A stretch of DNA of 7,441 bases from Crenothrix polyspora. Lineage in GTDB: Bacteria > Pseudomonadota > Gammaproteobacteria > Methylococcales > Methylomonadaceae. Positions within the stretch are counted from its first letter, which is position 1, and each line of letters opens with the position of its first letter. Position numbers and translations under genes: made by a program. The notes under the pieces are model-generated. The model did not search any database, had not been told where the DNA came from, and saw only the letters and a program-made list of their open reading frames with translations. This document shows positions 1 to 5,061 of this stretch, piece after piece. The stretch is from contig CAMDOP010000161.1 of assembly GCA_945903675.1 (NCBI GenBank), positions 1-7,441 on the forward strand, written 5' to 3'.

Positions 1-167
1 TCACGCGTAAGCGTTAAATAACCCACCGGTGCAAACTCATAAAGACTTAAATAGCGAGTGCGCGATTCTTCCAAAGCGATATGAGCGCTACGTAATTCTT
101 CATTTTGCATCTCCAATTCAATCTGATGATCGTGAAGACTTTGTAATAACTCATCGTTAGATATCAT
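1..167 (-). CDS. PAS-domain sensor protein, N-terminal part (cut by window edge)
   Basis: The reading frame is open from an ATG at 165-167 to the left edge, giving 55 codons. An in-frame TAA lies upstream on the same strand, so no longer ATG-initiated form exists. The peptide begins MISNDELLQSLHDHQIELEM and continues as a Glu/Leu-rich coil to about residue 35. It then reaches an RYLSLYEFAPVGYLTL segment, the typical opening of a PAS domain in bacterial sensor kinases, diguanylate cyclases and related proteins. This N-terminal coil plus PAS arrangement, without a membrane segment, suggests a cytoplasmic sensor. The output domain lies outside the window, so kinase, GGDEF or EAL identity cannot be decided. 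No strong Shine-Dalgarno is seen upstream of the start. The PAS call is confident; the overall function is open. Confidence 0.85.
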   Translation of the reverse strand, partial: MISNDELLQSLHDHQIELEMQNEELRSAHIALEESRTRYLSLYEFAPVGYLTLTR

Positions 168-668
168 GAATACTTGGGTAAGATTTTATAGTTAATGGTG
201 TTTTAGTTGCGAAATTATGGGCTGATAAATACCCCGTAAAGCGCAAACGTTAAGGGTGTAGCTTCTGCATTCTTATTTCAATCGTTCAATAAATGGCTCA
301 GAATGGTTAGAGCTATTTGTCAGCGGCTATATAGTGTAGGTACAGAATAGTATGAAAAAATGATTAGTACAATACGCAAAACTACCAACTAAATGAATTA
401 TTAGCTCAATAATTGAGAGAATAAAGCGGCTACCAATTTAAGACGGGACACTAGTTTAATCGTTCACTTTTAGGCAAAAGACAAAGGGCGAAGGGTGAAG
501 CCTAGTATCGGTCACGCCTTAAGTTGCTAGCCAATAAAGCTTCGCGCTAAGTTAAAAGACAGTCGTTTTATTTATTAAACTGGCGGCTTTGTTAAGTTAT
601 AAATAACGGAATTTAGTATGCTACCATCAGCCACTTAATCTTGACTATATTAAAGGAATTGAGTTTTT
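168..668. other. Intergenic region between divergent PAS and HDOD genes
   Basis: About 500 bp of AT-rich DNA with no convincing reading frame on either strand. It must hold the promoters of the two diverging genes. The clearest structure is an imperfect hairpin at 491-520: AAGGGTGA pairs with TCAC(G)CCTT with one bulged base, and an inner CC/GG pair closes a 7-nt loop. On the minus strand it is followed by a T-rich stretch, but no gene runs leftward into it. I see no known riboswitch, tRNA, insertion sequence or CRISPR pattern. Confidence 0.6.
589..619 (+). promoter_or_regulatory. Possible sigma-70 promoter for the HDOD gene
   Basis: A TTGTTA hexamer at 589-594 stands upstream of TAGTAT at 614-619 with a long 19-bp spacer; a poorer TTTAGT at 612-617 gives 17 bp. 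The leader to the ATG at 669 would be about 40-45 nt. The match is mediocre and the region is AT-rich, so this is only a candidate. Confidence 0.25.
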
Positions 669-1550
669 ATGAGTTTCATGAAAGAAGTGGATGCAGAAAA
701 TATATTGGCTACTATTATTATTCCGCCTAGGCCGATTATTCTTATACAGATTCAAGAAGCCCAAGAGAAAGATGCTGATCTAGCCGAGATTGCTAAATTA
801 ATTGCTCAAGATATGAGTTTATCCGCGGTGGTGTTAAAAACCATTAATTCTGCTTATTATGGTTTGGCAGAAAAGGTTACGTCTTTAAAGCAGGCTGTAT
901 CCTTATTAGGTTTGGAAAATATCACCATGCTGATTACTGGCTTATCGCTAAGAAATATACCGACGCCTTTAAATAATATTGATGGGTTCTGGAACCATGG
1001 TAGCCAAGTTGCTTCTATTTCCGCTTTTATTACTCAATATATGGGTGGTATTAAAGGGATTAACGGTATTAATAAAGAAGAGGCTCATTTATTTGGCTTA
1101 TTTCAAAACTGCGGTAAGATTTTACTCAGTCAGAAGTTTGATGAATATCAAGACACACTGAAAATGGCAACAGGTTTTGCTCAAACATTAGTCGATTTAG
1201 AAAGGCAGCGACATAGGACTGACCATGCTTTAGCGGGTGCATTATTAAGTTCAGCTTGGTGTTTGCCTACTAGGATTACTGTCGCTATCAGATACCATCA
1301 TGATATAAGTGTATTTCATGATGGCGCCGTATCTAATGAAGTTTTAACCTTGGTGGCCATTAATCATCTTGCAGAATTCTTAGCTAATCAAAATGCACTG
1401 GCTAAGGATAATGAATATGCAGAAAGTGGTTGGTTATCAAATACTGAAGAGTTAATGAATTTCCTGAAAATAACAGAAGATGATGTAATAGAATTGCAAT
1501 CGCAGGTTAACGAGCTGCTAACGCATTTGAGCGATTTACCAAAGCCATAG
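669..1550 (+). CDS. HDOD-domain signalling protein
   Basis: A 293-residue protein made almost entirely of one HDOD domain. Recognisable elements are the QDMSLSAVVLKTINSAYYG block (about 47-65), S-LKQAVSLLGLENI (72-85), FWNHGSQVA (107-115) and a degenerate GLFQNCGK (143-150) where true HD phosphohydrolases have an HD pair. The closing block is SSAWCLPTRITVAIRYHHD (about 194-212). Loss of the HD metal ligands is normal for HDOD proteins, which act as non-enzymatic signalling or scaffold modules in motility, biofilm and second-messenger circuits. No second output domain is present. The ATG at 669 has AAAGGA at 652-657 (11 nt away); an in-frame ATG at 678 is an alternative start. It stands alone, divergent from the PAS gene, so its partner cannot be named. 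The family call is strong, the specific role unknown. Confidence 0.9.
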   Translation: MSFMKEVDAENILATIIIPPRPIILIQIQEAQEKDADLAEIAKLIAQDMSLSAVVLKTINSAYYGLAEKVTSLKQAVSLLGLENITMLITGLSLRNIPTPLNNIDGFWNHGSQVASISAFITQYMGGIKGINGINKEEAHLFGLFQNCGKILLSQKFDEYQDTLKMATGFAQTLVDLERQRHRTDHALAGALLSSAWCLPTRITVAIRYHHDISVFHDGAVSNEVLTLVAINHLAEFLANQNALAKDNEYAESGWLSNTEELMNFLKITEDDVIELQSQVNELLTHLSDLPKP

Positions 1551-1999
1551 TTTAAAGGCTGTGCAAATAAGTGCTCGGTAAAACTTGGCCATTACTGGAA
1601 GACTCATGCCGACTTTTCGAACGTTCATGCCGATTAAAGGAAGACCTACGCCAGTTTATAGAAAGCCCATGAGTCGGCTGAGTAGTTTATTACATGGTCA
1701 TGGTATCTTTTTATATAGGATATAAGGTTCGCTTAATGGCCATGCAGTGCTCAAGGGTTAGCATAAGGCTGCCCTGAGTTGGCGTAGCTAGTTTTATAGG
1801 CCACTTGAATGGTTCCAAAACCTTAATAGAAGCACTATAAATCAGCATAGTTGGATGCTAAGTATTAATAGTCAGTCTAGGCAATGCTATTAAAATTTGC
1901 TTAGCTGTCTGCAGCATTCTTTATTTACCAGTATTAAGAAGGCTGCCCAGTCTGATTTTGTGCCGACGACCTCTATGCATCGGCATAAGCTTTAGCGTT
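1551..1999. other. Non-coding stretch with short repeats and hairpins
   Basis: About 450 bp between two converging genes, with no convincing coding sequence. It contains CATGCCGA twice (1605-1612, 1626-1633) and GGAAGAC twice (1597-1603, 1639-1645). GACTCATG (1601-1608) has its exact inverted copy CATGAGTC at 1668-1675, 59 bp away. A bulged hairpin lies at 1750-1778 (CTCA-A-GGG with CCCTGAG, plus an inner AGC/GCT pair). Another hairpin at 1961-1985 is listed separately. The repeats could be remains of a small non-autonomous element or parts of structured 3' ends. No transposase or known repeat family is recognised. Confidence 0.5.
1961..1985 (-). terminator. Candidate hairpin terminating the hvf operon
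   Basis: On the minus strand TGCCGATG and CGTCGGCA can form an 8-bp stem with one T-G wobble around a 9-nt loop. It starts 14 nt after the hvfC stop codon. There is no downstream U-run, so it is not a canonical intrinsic terminator; it may act as a 3' stabilising stem or with Rho. It could equally serve transcripts arriving from the left on the plus strand. Confidence 0.35.
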
Positions 2000-2755
2000 C
2001 TAAACAAGGGTAATAACGGTTTTCTCGGCTAAGGACTTTAGTATGTCCAAGCCAGCGCTGATGATAAGCTCAGGATTGGGGTGTTTCGATTCTACAGCGA
2101 GTTGCTGTAAGCAATTGGCTGTGAGTATCGCTTCTTCAGCTTGAATTAGTTCCAATAAGCGGTAGGTTAGCGCGGTGATTTCTATGAAGCTGACGTCATC
2201 TTCAGGGTTTCGATAAACAACGATAAAAGTCGGTTGTGCGGAGGCTGCTAAAGGTAAAAAATCTGGACCTATTTTATGTACAGGATATTGATAGGCTAAG
2301 GGCCATGCTAAAGGTGATAGAGCAATAGCCTGATTAAGCAAGTCATCCAGAGGCTTAGCATGAGTGACGACTTCCTCTTTAGACGTCGCTAAGGCCATTT
2401 CTACCCATTCATAATGAGCCAGTTCCAGCATAAAGGGCAGGTCTGTTTCGCACTGACGTTCATGTTGCAAATAGGCTAGAAACTCTGCGGGTATCTGTAA
2501 AAAATACGGTGTATGGCAGGGGTGTTTAGCGTAAAAATCTTGGACTAAGTCTAACCATTGTGTGTCATTGAGTAGGGCGCGTAACACAGGAAAATTGCCA
2601 GATAAAAAGCCTTCGATATTATTAAAGAATAAGCTTCTGTACATCGCCATACGCGACTCTGCGACATCAACAGGTTTAGGGTTGTGCTGTGGATCTCTGA
2701 TATAAGCGGCAAAGCTAAGTTGCGTGCTTTTAAAGTCTGTTTTGGTGTTTTTCAT
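2000..2755 (-). CDS. hvfC: DUF2063-family RiPP maturation partner (HvfC/BufC type)
   Basis: A 251-residue soluble protein. Its N-terminal part (about 10-98) matches the DUF2063 pattern: LSFAAYIRDP (13-22), R-MAMYRSLFFNNIEGFLSGNFPVLRALL (35-62) and IPAEFLAYL (88-96). A LELAHYEWVEMAL block follows (about 110-122), and a separate C-terminal domain completes the usual length. In characterised systems (MbnC for methanobactin, HvfC and BufC for related peptides) this protein binds the precursor leader and supports the partner multinuclear iron enzyme. Its ATG overlaps the hvfB stop as ATGA, and no clear Shine-Dalgarno precedes it, so translational coupling giving about 1:1 enzyme subunits is likely. 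Family and context agree; the exact chemistry is inferred. Confidence 0.9.
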   Translation of the reverse strand: MKNTKTDFKSTQLSFAAYIRDPQHNPKPVDVAESRMAMYRSLFFNNIEGFLSGNFPVLRALLNDTQWLDLVQDFYAKHPCHTPYFLQIPAEFLAYLQHERQCETDLPFMLELAHYEWVEMALATSKEEVVTHAKPLDDLLNQAIALSPLAWPLAYQYPVHKIGPDFLPLAASAQPTFIVVYRNPEDDVSFIEITALTYRLLELIQAEEAILTANCLQQLAVESKHPNPELIISAGLDILKSLAEKTVITLV

Positions 2756-3588
2756 GCGCTGTAGCCATGAGCGTTTTGTAGCGTCTTGATAGCTTGCACT
2801 TCTTGCAGTAATTCAGCTAGGGCAGGGAGATTGAAGTCACGTTCCAGCAGAGTCGGAAACACACCAAAAAGTTGATAGGCTTTATCTAACAGTTGCCAGA
2901 CCGGGTCAATAATATCCGCACCATGAGTATCGACTAAAAAGTCATCGGCTTCTTTATAATGCCCTGCAATATGAGCATAAGCAATGTGTTGTGCGGGCAT
3001 GGCTTTTAAAAAAGCCTCGGCATCATAACCATGATTAACGCTGTTGACATAAATATTATTAACATCGAGTAAGACCTTGCAGTCAGCTTCTGCAACCACG
3101 GCATTAAAAAAGTCAATTTCGGTCATTTCTTGGCCGGGAGCGGCGTAATAAGACACGTTCTCGATGGCGATTTTTTGTTCTAGGATATCTTGCACACGTT
3201 TAATACGCGTAGCGACATGTGATACGGCTTCCGAAGTAAAGGGTATCGGCATCAGATCATATAAATGGCCGCCTAGGCTGCAATAACTCAGATGTTCACT
3301 GTACAGTTTAATCTGATGGTCAGTCATGAAGCGTTTAATATCACGAACGAGTTGTTCATCCAGTGCATCAGTACTGCCTATGGATAAGGATAAGCCATGA
3401 CAGATAAAATCAAAGCGTTCGGTCATCGCACGTAGTGCTTTACCGGATTTTCCGCCCATGCCTATCCAATTTTCTGGAGCGATCTCATAAAAATTGACGG
3501 CTTGCGGAGGTGTAGCCAGTAATTGATTTAGCAGCGGTCTTCTAAGACCTAAACCGGCGCCATGAATGAGGTGTGGAGTGGTGTCCAT
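2752..3588 (-). CDS. hvfB: DUF692 multinuclear iron oxidase (MNIO) RiPP maturase, HvfB type
   Basis: A 278-residue TIM-barrel-type enzyme of the DUF692/MNIO family, related to MbnB, BufB and HvfB. These use a two- or three-iron centre and O2 to modify Cys residues of a small precursor. The start signature GAGLGLRR (10-17) and the EIAPENWIG block (35-43) are typical. Likely metal-ligand or conserved polar positions include H64 (CHGLSLS), E98-H99 (YSEHLSY), E143 (IENVS), D175 (LLDVNNIYVN), H206/H210 (HIAGH), D220/H222 (DTHG) and E249 (LLERD); the assignment is by family pattern, not a structure. I chose the ATG at 3588 because the family begins just before GAGLGLRR. An in-frame ATG at 3645 would add 19 residues across a hairpin and lacks a Shine-Dalgarno. 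Only a weak AAAGA precedes 3588. It follows hvfA by 96 nt and overlaps hvfC by 4 bp. Confidence 0.92.
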   Translation of the reverse strand: MDTTPHLIHGAGLGLRRPLLNQLLATPPQAVNFYEIAPENWIGMGGKSGKALRAMTERFDFICHGLSLSIGSTDALDEQLVRDIKRFMTDHQIKLYSEHLSYCSLGGHLYDLMPIPFTSEAVSHVATRIKRVQDILEQKIAIENVSYYAAPGQEMTEIDFFNAVVAEADCKVLLDVNNIYVNSVNHGYDAEAFLKAMPAQHIAYAHIAGHYKEADDFLVDTHGADIIDPVWQLLDKAYQLFGVFPTLLERDFNLPALAELLQEVQAIKTLQNAHGYSA

Positions 3589-3618
3589 AAGAACATCTTT
3601 ACGTGTTAGACTAAAGAT

Positions 3619-3644
3619 TGGAAGGCATGAACTCATGCCTTCCA
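3619..3644 (-). promoter_or_regulatory. Near-perfect 26-nt palindromic hairpin between hvfA and hvfB
   Basis: Arms of 12 bp (TGGAAGGCATGA and TCATGCCTTCCA) surround a 2-base centre; as RNA this gives a stem of 11 bp with a 4-nt loop. On the transcribed strand it is followed by AATCTTTAG, not a U-run. It sits 30 nt upstream of the chosen hvfB start and after the hvfA stop. Likely roles are RNA processing or stabilisation of the hvfA 3' end, or partial attenuation of hvfBC. As DNA it could also bind a dimeric regulator. Confidence 0.6.
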
Positions 3645-3655
3645 TTAAAGCGTTT

Positions 3656-3679
3656 AAGGGTTAAGCAATGCTAACCCCT
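3656..3679 (-). promoter_or_regulatory. Second intercistronic hairpin just after the hvfA stop
   Basis: On the minus strand AGGGGTTA pairs with TAACCCTT (one G-T wobble), continued by a GC/GC pair after one bulged base, around an ATT loop. It starts 5 nt beyond the hvfA stop codon and lies in tandem with the palindrome at 3619-3644. No U-tract follows. It may act as a 3' stabiliser of the hvfA message or a partial terminator that lowers hvfBC expression. Confidence 0.5.
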
Positions 3680-3684
3680 AACGT

Positions 3685-4143
3685 TTATTTTGCCTGTATT
3701 ACAACAGGTGCTGGCATATTCATTTTATCGCCACAAGCGCCTTCTTTACCTTTCATGGATTCACTTTTCATCATTTCACCGCAAGCGCCTTCTTTGCCTT
3801 TCATCATAGCGCCGCAAGCTTGTTCCATGCCAGGTTTCATTTTGCCGTCTTTCATCATGTCGCCGCATGAAGCTTCAGACGCTTTTGCTGCTGGTGTAGT
3901 CGCCGCAGCCGCAGGTTTTGCATGTCCTGCACAAGCACCTTCTGGCGCTTTAGGTTTAGACATGCCGCCCATTGCTGCGCCACAAGCCATTTCAGCCGCT
4001 GCTTCTGCAACTTGCATATAACCGCTGCTTAGTTCAGTCATGCCGAAAGGATTAACCTCTGCGTTTACGTTAGTTGCAGCAAAAGTTGAAAGTAAAGCGG
4101 CGCCCATTGCTGCAGCTAAAGGTGATTTATTCATTGATTTCAT
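3685..4143 (-). CDS. hvfA: HvfA-type exported Cys/Met-rich RiPP metallophore precursor
   Basis: A 152-residue low-complexity precursor. Residues 1-28 form a Sec signal peptide (KSMNK charged start, AAAMGAALL core, cleavage expected after NVNA). It is followed by NPFGMTELSSGYM (31-43), a segment typical of HvfA-like precursors. Six Cys (54, 71, 93, 110, 121, 137) each sit in E-x-[A/S]-C-[G/A]; E118-G-A-C-G and E134-G-A-C-G are closest to the known EGKCG motif. Three motifs continue as C-G-[D/A/E]-M-M-K, and the core is rich in Met and Lys. An Ala/Pro linker spans about 73-89. In the family the MNIO enzyme converts Cys into oxazolone/thioamide or related groups that bind copper in the periplasm. 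The ATG at 4143 has GGGAG 5 nt upstream; a longer frame from 4215 would read through the promoter. It leads the operon. Copper as the ligand is inferred from relatives. Confidence 0.88.
   Translation of the reverse strand: MKSMNKSPLAAAMGAALLSTFAATNVNAEVNPFGMTELSSGYMQVAEAAAEMACGAAMGGMSKPKAPEGACAGHAKPAAAATTPAAKASEASCGDMMKDGKMKPGMEQACGAMMKGKEGACGEMMKSESMKGKEGACGDKMNMPAPVVIQAK
3730..3804 (-). repeat. Internal duplication of the MKGKEGACG unit in hvfA
   Basis: Two 27-nt copies (3778-3804 and 3730-3756), 48 nt apart, encode the identical nonapeptide MKGKEGACG at residues 114-122 and 130-138. They differ at three positions, all synonymous third bases (GGC/GGT, TGC/TGT, GGT/GGC). This shows an internal duplication followed by conservation of the peptide. 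Confidence 0.85.
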
Positions 4144-4148
4144 GTTAA

Positions 4149-4153
4149 CTCCC
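4149..4153 (-). promoter_or_regulatory. Ribosome binding site of hvfA
   Basis: GGGAG on the minus strand, 5 nt before the ATG at 4143. It decides the start: the next in-frame ATG (4134) is 14 nt away, and the far upstream ATG at 4215 has no such site. Confidence 0.7.
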
Positions 4154-4168
4154 AAGATTATTATAAAT

Positions 4169-4192
4169 ATTCGACCGTTATTAGTGTCGAAT
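4169..4192 (-). promoter_or_regulatory. Inverted repeat at the predicted hvfA transcription start
   Basis: Perfect 7-bp arms ATTCGAC and GTCGAAT are separated by 10 bp. The repeat begins about 7 bp downstream of the candidate -10 element, so it covers the expected transcription start and the first bases of the leader. It could be a repressor operator or a 5' stem-loop that stabilises the message. Confidence 0.4.
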
Positions 4193-4198
4193 GAAGCT

Positions 4199-4227
4199 AT
4201 CATACCAAAGACCACTTAATAAGAAAT
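4199..4227 (-). promoter_or_regulatory. Candidate extended -10 promoter of the hvf operon
   Basis: On the minus strand TATGAT (4204-4199) is preceded by TGG, giving the extended -10 form TGnTATGAT. A weak -35-like TTTCTT lies 16 bp further upstream, which is common for extended -10 promoters. The leader to the hvfA ATG would be about 50 nt and includes the inverted repeat at 4169-4192. No ECF-type promoter was recognised. Confidence 0.55.
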
Positions 4228-4265
4228 GAATATCCTTTGATTAGATAGTTCATGCTAGGTCTGAT

Positions 4266-4293
4266 TTGAAAAAATAGCTGTTAGGTTTATGCT
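4266..4293 (+). promoter_or_regulatory. Candidate sigma-70 promoter for nth
   Basis: TTGAAA at 4266-4271 and TATGCT at 4288-4293 are separated by 16 bp. The leader to the nth ATG would be about 75 nt. It diverges from the hvf promoter, with the two -35 regions about 40 bp apart. Confidence 0.45.
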
Positions 4294-4376
4294 TAGCGGC
4301 TCTAGTAACATTCTTAATCGCATTAAAATAGGGGGCTTAGGCCACCAATTATGTCACTCATACAGAAGCTTTTGTC

Positions 4377-5012
4377 ATGAATAAAAATAAACGTCAGGCT
4401 ATCTTTGATAAGTTGGCTGAGGCGATACCTGACCCTAAAACAGAATTAAATTATAGTAGTCCGTTTGAGCTCTTGATCGCTGTGGTTTTGTCAGCACAAG
4501 CAACGGATAAAGGTGTGAATAAAGCCACGGCTAAGTTATTTCCGGTTGCCAATACACCGGAGACCCTAGTGGCGTTGGGTTTGCTAAGCTTAAAAACGTA
4601 TATTAATAGCATAGGTTTATATAACACTAAGGCTGAGCATATTATTAAACTTTGTGAGCAAGTCATAGGTATGCATGCAGGGCAGGTGCCTGAAACGCGC
4701 ATTGAGCTTGAGGCCTTGCCTGGTGTGGGTAGAAAAACAGCCAATGTGATTTTGAATACGGCTTTTGGTCAGCCCACTATTGCTGTGGATACGCATATTT
4801 TCAGAGTGGCTAATCGGACTAAGATTGCCACAGGTAAGAATGTCACGGTAGTGGAGCAAAACTTGGATAAGACCGTGCCTAAAGCGCATAAGCAAAATGC
4901 CCATCATTTACTTATTTTACATGGTCGCTATACCTGTATCGCCAGAAAGCCGCGTTGCCAAAGTTGTGTTATTGAAGATTTGTGTGAATTTGACGGCAAG
5001 TTAATAGAGTAG
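4377..5012 (+). CDS. nth: Endonuclease III (DNA glycosylase / AP lyase)
   Basis: A 211-residue enzyme of base excision repair that removes oxidised pyrimidines and cleaves the abasic site. The helix-hairpin-helix LPGVGRKTA (114-122) carries the catalytic Lys120, and Asp138 lies in AVDTH; both numbers equal those of the E. coli enzyme. The 4Fe-4S loop is complete, with C187, C194, C197 and C203 in C-x6-C-x2-C-x5-C spacing. Length is exactly as in E. coli, so the ATG at 4377 is right even though only a weak AGAAG (4364-4368) precedes it. A 9-codon reading frame ends in an ATGA overlap with this start. Nth is often next to the Rnf/Rsx electron-transport genes in gammaproteobacteria; here it is not, and a transporter follows 49 bp downstream, probably in the same transcript. 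Confidence 0.97.
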   Translation: MNKNKRQAIFDKLAEAIPDPKTELNYSSPFELLIAVVLSAQATDKGVNKATAKLFPVANTPETLVALGLLSLKTYINSIGLYNTKAEHIIKLCEQVIGMHAGQVPETRIELEALPGVGRKTANVILNTAFGQPTIAVDTHIFRVANRTKIATGKNVTVVEQNLDKTVPKAHKQNAHHLLILHGRYTCIARKPRCQSCVIEDLCEFDGKLIE

Positions 5013-5061
5013 TTTGTTTTTTAACGCTATGATTCGATCAATATTAATAAGAGGGTTGTGA

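Noticed and set aside
240..262. GCGCAAACG stretch considered as part of a c-di-GMP riboswitch
   Set aside because: The remaining conserved core and paired stems of that class are not present.
641..669. TTGACT at 641-646 as a -35 element for the HDOD gene
   Set aside because: A matching -10 would fall on the start codon at 669, leaving no leader.
1606..1725. 39-codon plus-strand frame with GGAAG 4 nt upstream
   Set aside because: The peptide resembles no family I know, and the region is repeat-rich; a frame this short arises easily by chance.
3589..3645. Longer hvfB start at 3645 adding 19 residues
   Set aside because: It would place the palindromic hairpin inside the coding region, has no Shine-Dalgarno, and the family normally begins just before GAGLGLRR.
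3668..4021. Open plus-strand frame of 117 codons opposite hvfA
   Set aside because: It is the antisense of a low-complexity repetitive gene; its Pro/Ala/Ser repeats mirror the Cys/Met repeats, and hvfA has a signal peptide, Shine-Dalgarno and family match.
4144..4215. Longer hvfA start at 4215 adding 24 residues
   Set aside because: It would run through the -10 element and inverted repeat and bury the signal peptide; the GGGAG site supports 4143.
4451..4907. Minus-strand open frames inside nth
   Set aside because: They are shadows of the clearly conserved nth reading frame.
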